From Ramlibacter sp. (GTDB taxonomy: Bacteria; Pseudomonadota; Gammaproteobacteria; Burkholderiales; Burkholderiaceae_C): DNA of 14,892 nt. The stretch covers positions 1 through 14,892 of the forward strand of contig JANXVP010000250.1 of the NCBI GenBank assembly GCA_025351615.1, in the 5' to 3' direction. The translations under genes were made by a program, and so were the position numbers. Positions 1-6,566 of the stretch are shown piece by piece (position 1 is the first letter of the stretch; every line of letters starts with the position of its first letter). The notes beneath the pieces were generated by a model. It did no database searches. It was not told where the DNA came from and was given only the letters and a program-made list of their open reading frames with translations.

Positions 1-336
1 CCCTTCATCGAGACCCAAAAGGAAATCACCAAACAGCCAAAGCTCTACACTTATCCACAGACGCTCGTCCTGCGGACGGCGTCCAGCCCTGGCTCAAATT
101 TGGTTCGGCACGGTGGCTCAGAATTCGGTCGGCGCCAACACGCAGACTCTACATTCAGGGCTGCGCGCGAGCGTGGCTCGTGGACGCGGTCAGGGACTTT
201 AGAGCGGCCACAGCTAAGGGCCAGCTGTGCGAGTGGCGGCCAATGCCCTCGGTTCAGCCGCCCTGGTTCTTCAAAAGCGGCATCTTCAGCCTAAACAAGG
301 TTCCAAGCCTCGACGAGCTTGGGCGCCTAGCGTCCC

Positions 337-361
337 CTGGCCACCAGCCCGCAGTGGCCAG
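337..361. repeat. hairpin, 8-bp perfect stem
   Basis: CTGGCCAC at 337-344 is the exact reverse complement of GTGGCCAG at 354-361, with a 9-base loop. No T-run follows on either strand, so a simple intrinsic terminator is unlikely. It lies 28 bases before a second, stronger hairpin. Function unknown. Confidence 0.55.
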
Positions 362-389
362 CTTCTCCTAAACCTGCTCGATTTATCCG

Positions 390-420
390 CCGCGGTCGGC
401 CTGCCGGCGGCCGGTCGCGG
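390..420. repeat. hairpin, 12-bp GC-rich stem
   Basis: CCGCGGTCGGCC at 390-401 pairs with GGCCGGTCGCGG at 409-420 around a 7-base loop. All 12 positions pair if two G-U wobbles are allowed (395/415 and 396/414), so as RNA the stem is continuous. As DNA the two wobbles are mismatches, which hints at an RNA-level fold rather than a protein-binding palindrome. No T-run follows. Confidence 0.55.
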
Positions 421-584
421 ATTCGCCTCCACCTGATGTCCGATTACCGACGACCTCCACACCTGCTTTTCGCGTAGCGCGGCATCTGGGCGGCGGTAAG
501 CGGGCATCGGGTGCCGGGTAGTGCGTTTCCACCTGGCCTAACGCATTCATCGCATGGACGCTCAATGGCCTTCTGGCTCGGCAT

Positions 585-620
585 AGCTATTATTTAACAT
601 AATATACATCGTATAAATTT
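585..620. promoter_or_regulatory. AT-rich island with palindrome, possible promoter/operator
   Basis: About 36 bases are strongly AT-rich inside otherwise GC-rich DNA, roughly 85-120 bases before the lipoprotein start. Inside is the palindrome TATAC-ATC-GTATA (603-615). Several -10-like hexamers are present (TATTAT 588-593, CATAAT 598-603, TATAAA 612-617), but none has a good -35 at the right distance. I infer a promoter/operator region for the downstream lipoprotein gene. The palindrome resembles the short two-fold sites bound by dimeric helix-turn-helix repressors, but no regulator gene is in the window. Confidence 0.4.
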
Positions 621-631
621 ACAGTGATGTC

Positions 632-666
632 CCTGCGCGCCGGTTCCACGGTACAACCGGTGCAGG
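632..666 (+). promoter_or_regulatory. hairpin in the leader of the lipoprotein gene
   Basis: CCGGTT (640-645) pairs with AACCGG (655-660) around a 9-base loop. The stem continues with CCTGC (632-636) against GCAGG (662-666), leaving a 3-by-1 internal loop. An alternative register pairs 637-645 with 655-663. It sits between the AT-rich island and the ATG at 704, so it would be in the 5' untranslated RNA if transcription starts near 620. It does not cover the start codon. Function unknown. Confidence 0.45.
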
Positions 667-703
667 CGCGCCATCGGGGCCAGCGTCCATTGATTCGAGA
701 CTT

Positions 704-1078
704 ATGCCGACGATTCGAAACACCCTTGTCATCCTTGCCGCAGTCACGCTGGGCGCGTGCGCCAGCCAGCCGGAACAACCCGCGCAGCCCGGCGGCCACC
801 TCGTGGTTCGCGATCTTTCGGGAAAGCTCTTGATGCAGTTCGACTATCCAACGGACGATTTATGCGCCCGCACATCGCGCGCGATGCGCGGCACCATCTA
901 CAGGGCTGGATGTTCCCAGACCTCTGCGGCTGAATCCCTGCGCGCCCAGACGACCTTGCGGTACGACCCGCCTGGCGTGCTGGTTCAGGGTCATTACCAG
1001 GACTTGGCGGAATGCCGGAAACAGACTGGCCAGCTTTCCGCGGGCGTGGAACTGATCCAGGCCTGCAGCGCCAAGTAA
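704..1078 (+). CDS. small putative lipoprotein, function unknown
   Basis: This 124-residue protein has a type II (lipoprotein) signal peptide: a short basic start, a hydrophobic stretch at residues 7-17, and a lipobox ending in TLGAC with the lipid-bearing cysteine at residue 19. It is therefore probably anchored to a membrane facing the periplasm. Residues 20-31 form a Pro/Gln/Gly-rich tether. The folded part (about 32-124) has four more cysteines (54, 70, 104, 121), which suggests two disulfide bonds. I recognise no named family. The ATG at 704 is chosen because it gives a complete signal peptide; only a weak purine tract precedes it. The gene ends 4 bases from the end of the opposing ankyrin gene, with no terminator between them. 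Confidence 0.75.
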   Translation: MPTIRNTLVILAAVTLGACASQPEQPAQPGGHLVVRDLSGKLLMQFDYPTDDLCARTSRAMRGTIYRAGCSQTSAAESLRAQTTLRYDPPGVLVQGHYQDLAECRKQTGQLSAGVELIQACSAK

Positions 1079-1082
1079 GGCG

Positions 1083-1742
1083 TCACCATTTGCCGCGCGG
1101 TTGTACGCTGCGTCGGGCGGCGGCAATCAGTTCCGCCGAGTCGCGGCGATTGGCCTTGTTGGCGAAATCGATCGCCGTCATCCCGAGCTGATTCCTGAGC
1201 GCTGCGTCGGCACCCGAATCAAGCAGGAGTTTGACCGAAGCCGGCGAGCCGTAAAGCGCCGCCATCATCAGCGGTGTGGTGCCGTTGGGTGACTCGGCAT
1301 CGATATAGGCGTGGTTTTCCAGCAGCAGTTCCATGATTTCGACATGGCCACTGGTGGCCGCATAGTGAAGCGGTGCCCAACCCGTCTTGTTGACGTCGGC
1401 CCCCCGGGTGATCAGCTTGCGAACCAGGTCGAGATGCCCCCGCAAACTGGCCAGCATCAGCGGACTTTCGCCTTTGGCCGTGCGGGCCTCCACGTTGGTC
1501 CCGGGCCATCGGAGCAGGACATCCGCGACCTTGGGCGAAGGCTCCTGCACCGCCAGCAGGAGGCCGTGGACACCTTGCGGATTGAGGGTGTTGGGATCGA
1601 AGCCCCGGCTCAGAAGACTCTGGACGGCACCGGCGTTATCCCGCTTGATGGCGGTGAAAAAGTCCTCGTAGGAGCCTGCATGTGCAGATGAAATTCCAAA
1701 CAAAACAATAAGTTGAAGAAAAAAGTTAATGTATTTTCTCAT
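1083..1742 (-). CDS. periplasmic ankyrin-repeat protein
   Basis: A 219-residue exported ankyrin-repeat protein. Residues 1-22 form a Sec signal peptide with likely cleavage after AHA (20-22) and no lipobox. About six ankyrin repeats follow, near 27-55, 58-88, 91-118, 121-150, 153-183 and 186-212. The best-formed carry TPL-type turns such as SPLMLAS (93-99), APLHYAA (123-129) and TPLMMAA (156-162); the first two and the last are degenerate. Ankyrin repeats bind proteins, so a periplasmic partner is likely but unknown. The start overlaps the tatD stop (ATGA, 1739-1742), so translation is probably coupled. The signal-peptide codons (about 1690-1742) are strikingly AT-rich compared with the rest. 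It is the last gene of the operon. Confidence 0.88.
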   Translation of the reverse strand: MRKYINFFLQLIVLFGISSAHAGSYEDFFTAIKRDNAGAVQSLLSRGFDPNTLNPQGVHGLLLAVQEPSPKVADVLLRWPGTNVEARTAKGESPLMLASLRGHLDLVRKLITRGADVNKTGWAPLHYAATSGHVEIMELLLENHAYIDAESPNGTTPLMMAALYGSPASVKLLLDSGADAALRNQLGMTAIDFANKANRRDSAELIAAARRSVQPRGKW

Positions 1743-2545
1743 GTTTGCGCGGCGCTGAAGAGGCGCTCGAAATTGCTGCTTGTCGCGTGGGCGATGGCTT
1801 CAATCGGCAAGCCGCGCAGTTCGGCGATCAACTTTGCCACGTACGGCACGTAAGAGGGGTTGTTGGTCTTGCCGCGGTAGGGCACAGGGGCGAGGTAGGG
1901 GCTGTCGGTCTCGATCAGCAGGCGGTCCAGCGGCACGAAACTCGCGATATCCCTGAGATCCTGCGCGCTTTTGAAGGTCAGGATGCCCGAGAACGAAATG
2001 TAAAAGCCCAGGTCCAGAGCGGCGCGCGCGACCTCGGCCGTCTCGGTGAAGCAGTGAAAGACGCCGCCGGCGGCTGCCGGGGAGCCGTCCTCGCCCTCCT
2101 CCTTCAGGATGGCAACGGTATCCTGCGACGCCGCCCGCGTATGAATCACCAGCGGCTTGCGGCACTGCCGCGCCGCGTGGATGTGGGTGCGAAAACGATT
2201 GCGCTGCCACTCCATGTCGGCCACGCTGCGGCCGCCCTTTCGCTCTTCCATCTGGTAGTAGTCCAGGCCCGTTTCACCGATCGCAACGACCCGAGGCAGG
2301 GCGGCCCGCTCGAGCAGGTCGCCAAGCGCGGGCTCGGTGACGCCCTCGTTGTCCGGATGCACGCCGACCGACGCCCAGAAGTTGTCGTATTGCATCGCCA
2401 GCGCATGCACCGACTCGAATTCTTCCAGGGTGGTGCAGATGCATAGCGCCCGATCGACCCCGGCGGCGGCCATGGCTTGACGGATTTGCGGCAGCCGCGC
2501 GGCCAGCTCGGGAAAAGTGAGGTGGCAATGGGAGTCGACGAACAT
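1739..2545 (-). CDS. tatD: TatD family metal-dependent hydrolase/DNase
   Basis: A 268-residue TatD-family TIM-barrel hydrolase. The family uses divalent metal ions and several members act as 3'-5' exonucleases or AP endonucleases. Metal-ligand motifs are in order: DSHCHL (His6 and His8), GETGLDYY (Glu91), VIHTR (His135), FHCF (His164) and IETDSPYLAP (Asp214). I chose the ATG at 2545 because family members begin almost directly with the FVDSHCHL strand. An in-frame GTG at 2575 would add ten residues of no obvious value. Neither start has a good Shine-Dalgarno sequence. It lies 69 bases after pilZ, the only real gap in the operon, and its stop overlaps the ankyrin start. A Gly/Ala-rich insert at 151-161 is a surface loop. 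Which paralogue (TatD, YcfH, YjjV) it is cannot be settled; this operon position usually holds the YcfH-like type. Confidence 0.95.
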   Translation of the reverse strand: MFVDSHCHLTFPELAARLPQIRQAMAAAGVDRALCICTTLEEFESVHALAMQYDNFWASVGVHPDNEGVTEPALGDLLERAALPRVVAIGETGLDYYQMEERKGGRSVADMEWQRNRFRTHIHAARQCRKPLVIHTRAASQDTVAILKEEGEDGSPAAAGGVFHCFTETAEVARAALDLGFYISFSGILTFKSAQDLRDIASFVPLDRLLIETDSPYLAPVPYRGKTNNPSYVPYVAKLIAELRGLPIEAIAHATSSNFERLFSAAQT

Positions 2546-2614
2546 GGTTTGGCAATCAAAGTCAGTGGCCGGCACGCGCAGCGCGCGGTCGTCCGCTGCA
2601 AGGACGGCAGCGCC

Positions 2615-2977
2615 TCAGATGGTCTGGGTGGGCCGCTCGGACGCCAGGTGGCCGCCGAGGATTTCTTCGATCTTCAGTTTCAGTAACCGGGACTTCTCGT
2701 CCGACGGAAACCGGATGCCCACGCCCTGGGTGCGATTGGCCGCGGCCCGGGCCGGGGTGACCCAGGCCACCTTGCCGGCCACAGGATAGCGCTGCGGGTC
2801 GTCGGGCAGCGACAACAGCACGTAAACGTCGTCTCCCAGCTTGTAGTCGCGCGCGGTCGGGATGAAGACGCCGCCGTCGGTGAACAACGGGATGTACGCG
2901 GCATACAAGGCCGCTTTCTCCTTGATGGCGAGCTGGATGACGCTGGGACGCGGGGTGGAAGGTGTAATGGTGCTCAT
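2615..2977 (-). CDS. pilZ: type IV pilus assembly protein PilZ
   Basis: A 120-residue single-domain PilZ protein, close to the usual size of the founding type IV pilus PilZ. Canonical c-di-GMP receptors carry RxxxR and D/NxSxxG. Here there is no N-terminal RxxxR, and the second motif is replaced by TDGGVFIPT (33-41). That is the pattern of the non-binding PilZ that works with the FimX/PilB system in pilus extension. The core includes YKLGDDVYVLL (45-55) and VAGKVAWVTP (66-75). The ATG at 2977 overlaps the holB stop (ATGA), and the holB-pilZ-tatD order is the classic context, which fixes the start. The frame is open upstream to 3196, but that stretch only shadows holB. Confidence 0.95.
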   Translation of the reverse strand: MSTITPSTPRPSVIQLAIKEKAALYAAYIPLFTDGGVFIPTARDYKLGDDVYVLLSLPDDPQRYPVAGKVAWVTPARAAANRTQGVGIRFPSDEKSRLLKLKIEEILGGHLASERPTQTI

Positions 2978-3978
2978 GGGCGGGCCCGATGCCCCGAGTT
3001 TAGGGCGATGTGGGCCTGGCTTACAAGCGCTTCGAGCATCAGCCCGGCGTTGAAGGGGTGCTCGACCGTCCGGGCTTCGCGGACCAAACCGCGCCACCAC
3101 TGGCTGAGCGCCCCGGCTGTCACAGGTCCTGGCAGGTCGGCGGCAGCAAAAAAGCGGGGCGACGCCCCAACCTGCACCGAGTACAGGTCGTGGCAAATTT
3201 TTTGCAATGCGTCCACCACCTCGGCCGGGGTGAAGCCGCTCACGGCTGAAACGTCACCGCGGGCCACGGCCTTGGGCAGCGAGGACCATGACTTGCCGCT
3301 GCGCCCCGCCTGGGCCAGCTGCGCCGCGTCTTCGGGCCGGCCGCCGGCCGCCCTGAGCAGGTCGTCGGCTTCGGTCAAGGCAACGCCGTGGCCTGCCAGC
3401 CACTCCAGACTTGGCGCCGATTCCGGCCAGGTCATGCTGTGCGCGATGCAGCGGCTGCGAATTGTCGGCAGCAACTGGTGGACGGCTTCGCTTGCCAGCA
3501 CGAATCTGACGTCGCCCGGCGGTTCCTCCAGGGTCTTCAGCAGGGCGTTGGCCGTGATGGCGTTCATCCGCTCGGCCGGATAGACCAGCACCGCCTTGCC
3601 CCTGCCCCGGCCGCTGGTTCGCTGCGCGAACTCGACCGCGTCGCGCATGGCATCGACCCGGATCTCCTTGCTCGGTTTGCGCTTTTTATCGTCGATCTCG
3701 GTCTGGGCCTTCTCCGAAAGTGGCCACCCAAGCCTGAGCATGTCGGTCTCCGGCATCAGCACGCAGACGTCGGCATGCGTGCGGACCTCGATCGCATGGC
3801 AGCTGCCGCACTCGCCGCAAGCCCCTGCCGGCATCGGCTGGTCGCACAGCCAGGCGCGCACCAGTTCCAGCGCCAGGCTGTACTGGCCGAGTCCGGATGG
3901 ACCTTGCAGCAACCAGGCATGGCCGCGCTGGGCCAGCAGCTGCCGGTTCTGGGCGGCGATCCAGGGCGCCACCGTCAC
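2974..3978 (-). CDS. holB: DNA polymerase III subunit delta'
   Basis: A 334-residue clamp-loader subunit (delta'), which with delta and gamma/tau loads the beta clamp at the replication fork. The AAA+ fold is visible: a P-loop-like GPSGLGQYS at 26-34 in which the lysine is replaced by Gln, as expected since delta' does not bind ATP in a working way. A four-cysteine zinc site lies at 45, 54, 57 and 60, LLKTLEEPP at 146-154, and the SRC motif at 175-177, which supplies the arginine finger. The Ala- and Leu-rich C-terminal region (about 200-325) fits the collar domain. The start is GTG at 3978, overlapping the tmk stop (GTGA), and the stop overlaps the pilZ start. Translational coupling on both sides is likely. 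Confidence 0.96.
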   Translation of the reverse strand: MTVAPWIAAQNRQLLAQRGHAWLLQGPSGLGQYSLALELVRAWLCDQPMPAGACGECGSCHAIEVRTHADVCVLMPETDMLRLGWPLSEKAQTEIDDKKRKPSKEIRVDAMRDAVEFAQRTSGRGRGKAVLVYPAERMNAITANALLKTLEEPPGDVRFVLASEAVHQLLPTIRSRCIAHSMTWPESAPSLEWLAGHGVALTEADDLLRAAGGRPEDAAQLAQAGRSGKSWSSLPKAVARGDVSAVSGFTPAEVVDALQKICHDLYSVQVGASPRFFAAADLPGPVTAGALSQWWRGLVREARTVEHPFNAGLMLEALVSQAHIALNSGHRARP

Positions 3979-4607
3979 AGCCAGCCCTTTTGCCGAACCA
4001 CCGACAGCACGTCACCCCAGACAGCCTCCCGTGAGCGGTCGGCCGCGATGCGCGCAAACCGCGACGGGTCCGCGTTGGCGCGCTGGTCGTAGCCCGCCGC
4101 CACGCTGCGGAAGAAGGCTACAGGCTGGGATTCGAACTTGTCTGGCTTGCGGCTTCCGGCCAGCCGTTGTGCCGCCGTTTCGGGCGCCAATTCGAACAGC
4201 AAGGTGAGGTCGGGCTGGCGCAAGGTCCCGTCGGGCAGCGCCTGAACCCAGCGCTCGAGTTGGGACAACACCGCAAGGTCGAAGCCGCGACCGGCGCCCT
4301 GGTAGGCGAATGTCGCATCGGTAAAGCGGTCGCACAGGACGACTTGACCGGCAGCCAGCGCCGGCTCGATCACCAGCCGGAGATGGTCGCGTCGCGCTGC
4401 GAACATCAGCAGCGCCTCGGACAAGGGGTCCATGGCCTGGTTCAGGGCGAGATCGCGGATGCTCTCCGCCAGCGGCGTTCCGCCCGGCTCTCGCGTGAGG
4501 GTCACCGTCCGTCCCTGGTCGCGCAGTGCGTCGGCCAGAGGCTTGATGTGGGTCGACTTGCCGGCCCCGTCGATGCCCTCGAAACTGATGAAGACACCGG
4601 GCCTCAT
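3975..4607 (-). CDS. tmk: thymidylate kinase
   Basis: A 210-residue dTMP kinase (dTMP + ATP to dTDP + ADP), the essential step in dTTP supply. Key parts are the Walker A motif GIDGAGKST (11-19), TREPGGTP (38-45) which contacts the nucleotide, [16 protein letters not shown] (92-107) for the substrate, and a lid with basic residues SRKPDK (152-157). The P-loop lacks an internal arginine, so the lid basic residues probably do that job, as in the E. coli-type enzyme. Length is normal. The ATG at 4607 overlaps the mltG stop (ATGA), and the protein begins directly with the first beta strand. The same frame is open far upstream through mltG, but that is a GC-driven shadow. Confidence 0.98.
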   Translation of the reverse strand: MRPGVFISFEGIDGAGKSTHIKPLADALRDQGRTVTLTREPGGTPLAESIRDLALNQAMDPLSEALLMFAARRDHLRLVIEPALAAGQVVLCDRFTDATFAYQGAGRGFDLAVLSQLERWVQALPDGTLRQPDLTLLFELAPETAAQRLAGSRKPDKFESQPVAFFRSVAAGYDQRANADPSRFARIAADRSREAVWGDVLSVVRQKGWL

Positions 4608-5599
4608 TGGCCACGCTGAAATTTGTTCACCGCGCGATTGTGCTCGTCCAGGGTGGCGCTGAAATGGCTGCTGCCATCCCCCCGCGCCACGAAGTACAGG
4701 GCACTGGTGTCGGCCGGATGCACCGCTGCCAGCAGCGAGGCCATGCCAGGCATGGAGATCGGCGTGGGCGGCAATCCGGGCCGGGTGTAGGTGTTCCACG
4801 GGGTGTCGGTCTGCAGGTCTTTCTTGCGCAGGTTGCCGTCGAAGCCGGCGCCCATTCCGTAGATCACGGTGGGATCGGTTTGCAGCGGCATGCCGACACG
4901 CAAGCGGTTGTTGAAGACGGCCGCGACCTGGGCCCGGTCGGCGGCCTTGCCGGTTTCCTTTTCGACGATGCTGGCCAGGACCAATGCCTGGTTCTCCGTC
5001 TTGATCACCGCGGCCGGCGAGCGTTGCGCCCAGGCTGCCGCCAGGCGCTTGTCCATGGAGCGCATCGAGCGCTTGAGCACGGCGATGTCGCTGGTTCCCT
5101 TGGCGTAGGTGTAGGTATCCGGATAGAACCGGCCTTCGGGATGCAGCCCGGGTTGGCCCATCAGGGCCATGATCGCTTCGTCGGTCAGCCCCCTGGTGTC
5201 GGGCTTCATCTGGTCCTCTTTGGCCAGCGCGGCGCGGAACTGGCGGAAGTTCCAGCCCTCCACCAGCGTCACGGCACGCAGCGCTTCCTCGCCCCGCGTC
5301 AGCTTGGACAGCAGCCGTTTCGGGGTCAGGCCGGCCTCCATCTCGTAGCTGCCCGCCTTGATCTGCCGGCCCAGCCCGGAGGCGCGGAACCACCAGTAAA
5401 GCAGGTCCGGAGACACGTCGACGCCCGCGCTCGCCACGTTCTGCGCCACAGCGCGCGGCAGCGTGCCGGGCTCGATCGAGAGGTCGAGGGAGGGCGCGCG
5501 CAGCCGCAATGGCTGGTCGACCCACCAGAATGCCCAGCCGCCAATGCCAATGCCCAGCAGCGCGGCAAGCAGAAATACCCTGACCAGAAACCGTCGCAT
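4604..5599 (-). CDS. mltG: endolytic murein transglycosylase MltG
   Basis: A 331-residue inner-membrane lytic transglycosylase (YceG family) that cuts nascent glycan strands during peptidoglycan synthesis. Residues 1-9 are basic, 10-27 form one membrane anchor, and the rest faces the periplasm. A LysM-like region lies near 35-100. The catalytic domain carries [11 protein letters not shown] (155-165), [10 protein letters not shown] (208-217) with catalytic Glu213, VFNNRL (228-233) and [10 protein letters not shown] (239-248). The ATG at 5599 gives a proper anchor, and on the coding strand it is preceded by AAGGGCAGG, a usable though close Shine-Dalgarno. It is the first gene of the six-gene operon and diverges from ygfZ over 49 bases. 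In many proteobacteria pabC sits upstream of mltG; it is absent here. Confidence 0.97.
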   Translation of the reverse strand: MRRFLVRVFLLAALLGIGIGGWAFWWVDQPLRLRAPSLDLSIEPGTLPRAVAQNVASAGVDVSPDLLYWWFRASGLGRQIKAGSYEMEAGLTPKRLLSKLTRGEEALRAVTLVEGWNFRQFRAALAKEDQMKPDTRGLTDEAIMALMGQPGLHPEGRFYPDTYTYAKGTSDIAVLKRSMRSMDKRLAAAWAQRSPAAVIKTENQALVLASIVEKETGKAADRAQVAAVFNNRLRVGMPLQTDPTVIYGMGAGFDGNLRKKDLQTDTPWNTYTRPGLPPTPISMPGMASLLAAVHPADTSALYFVARGDGSSHFSATLDEHNRAVNKFQRGQ

Positions 5600-5648
5600 C
5601 CTGCCCTTACATCATGGAATGAGATCGAGCGACGATGATAATTCAGGC

Positions 5649-6566
5649 ATGAGCCAGCTTCTTGACGGCGTGAGCCCCCTGTCCCACCTGGGCGTGATCC
5701 GCGTCGACGGTGACGAGGCCGCGCAATTCCTGCAAGGACAGTTGACGCAGGATTTCATGCTGCTGGGCCCTGACCAGGCGCGGCTCGCGGCATTTTGTTC
5801 GGCCAAGGGCCGGATGCAGGCGAGCTTTGTCGGCTTCCAGCGTACGCCGGCCGAAATCCTGCTGGTGTGCAGCCGCGACATTCTCGCGCCGACACTCAAG
5901 CGGCTGTCGATGTTCGTGTTGCGCGCCAAGGTCCGCCTGAGCGATGCCTCGGCCGACTTTGCCCTGTTCGGCCTTGGCGGGGACGCCGTCTCCGCCCTGC
6001 TGCCAGCGTCCGGTGACCCCTGGAGCAAGGCCGACATCGGACCGGCGCAGGTGGTGCGCCTGTATCCCGCTGACGGTCAGTCCCGTGCGTTATGGCTGGC
6101 GCCTGTCGGCCAGCCTGCTCCGGCAGGCGCCGCGTTACCGGCTGGACTTTGGCTGTGGAGCGAGGTGCGAAGCGGGGTCGCGACTGTCACCGCGCCGATC
6201 GTGGAGGCGTTTGTGCCGCAGATGCTCAATTACGAGTCGGTCGGCGGCGTGAATTTCAAGAAAGGCTGTTACCCCGGGCAGGAGGTTGTCGCTCGCAGCC
6301 AGTTCCGGGGCACGCTCAAGCGGCGCGCATTCATCGCGCATTCAGTTCGGGAGCTGGCTGCCGGACAGGAAGTCTTCCATGCGTCAGATGCCCAACAGCC
6401 CTGTGGCACAGTGGCTCAGGCTGCGCGCGCGCCCGGCGGCGGATGGGATGCCATCGTCTCCATGCAGGTTTCGGCCGGCGACGGCGGTCGCCTGGCAACT
6501 GAACCAACCACCGGGGCCGAGCTGAGCTTGCTGCCCCTGCCCTATTTGCTGATGACGGACATCTGA
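5649..6566 (+). CDS. ygfZ: YgfZ folate-binding Fe-S cluster maintenance protein
   Basis: A 305-residue YgfZ/GcvT-like protein that helps assemble or repair certain Fe-S enzymes such as MiaB and is thought to use tetrahydrofolate. The diagnostic motif KGCYPGQEV is at 205-213 with the key cysteine at 207, preceded by LNYESVGGVNFK. The N-terminal part has the GcvT-like FLQGQLTQDF (27-36) and CSAKGRMQA (50-58). The ATG at 5649 is chosen because YgfZ proteins begin near the LSHLGVIRVDG strand. There is no clear Shine-Dalgarno. A GATAAT hexamer at 5637-5642 ends six bases before the ATG, so a leaderless message is possible. The 3' end overlaps the opposing ligase gene by 25 bases. Confidence 0.94.
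   Translation: MSQLLDGVSPLSHLGVIRVDGDEAAQFLQGQLTQDFMLLGPDQARLAAFCSAKGRMQASFVGFQRTPAEILLVCSRDILAPTLKRLSMFVLRAKVRLSDASADFALFGLGGDAVSALLPASGDPWSKADIGPAQVVRLYPADGQSRALWLAPVGQPAPAGAALPAGLWLWSEVRSGVATVTAPIVEAFVPQMLNYESVGGVNFKKGCYPGQEVVARSQFRGTLKRRAFIAHSVRELAAGQEVFHASDAQQPCGTVAQAARAPGGGWDAIVSMQVSAGDGGRLATEPTTGAELSLLPLPYLLMTDI

Larger units (their letters stand above)
1..703. other. gene-poor region with hairpins and an AT-rich island
   Basis: I support no gene here. All three forward frames stay open for about the first 200 bases, the longest from the window edge to 371. Their translations are rich in Arg, Ser, Ala and Pro and match no family I recognise, as expected of GC-rich non-coding DNA. A minus-strand frame at 286-507 is equally unconvincing. 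What can be seen is a consensus DnaA-box 9-mer at 51-59, two perfect or near-perfect hairpins (337-361 and 390-420), an AT-rich island around 585-620, and a hairpin at 632-666. The first few hundred bases could be the eroded end of an upstream gene or a decayed pseudogene. That cannot be decided without sequence to the left. Confidence 0.6.

Noticed and set aside
286..507. Minus-strand frame of 73 residues in the left end
   Set aside because: Arg/Ala/Pro-rich with no family signal, and it crosses the two hairpins. No ribosome-binding site.
535..541. GCCTAAC, resembling one end of an integron attC site
   Set aside because: No matching GTTAGGC-type partner lies within the usual 60-140 bases on either side, so a single 7-mer has no support.
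3877..3901. Loss of the P-loop lysine in HolB as a possible inactivation
   Set aside because: Degenerate P-loops are normal in delta' subunits, which do not hydrolyse ATP. The zinc cysteines and SRC motif are intact.
4608..5525. Extension of tmk far upstream, giving a 516-residue protein
   Set aside because: The added part overlaps mltG in another frame and has low-complexity Arg/Ala/Gly composition. Tmk is complete from the ATG at 4607, which overlaps the mltG stop in the usual coupled manner.
4607..5638. A 343-residue plus-strand open frame opposite mltG
   Set aside because: It is fully antisense to mltG, rich in Gly, Arg, His and Gln, and has no recognisable domain. Long antisense frames are common in GC-rich coding DNA.
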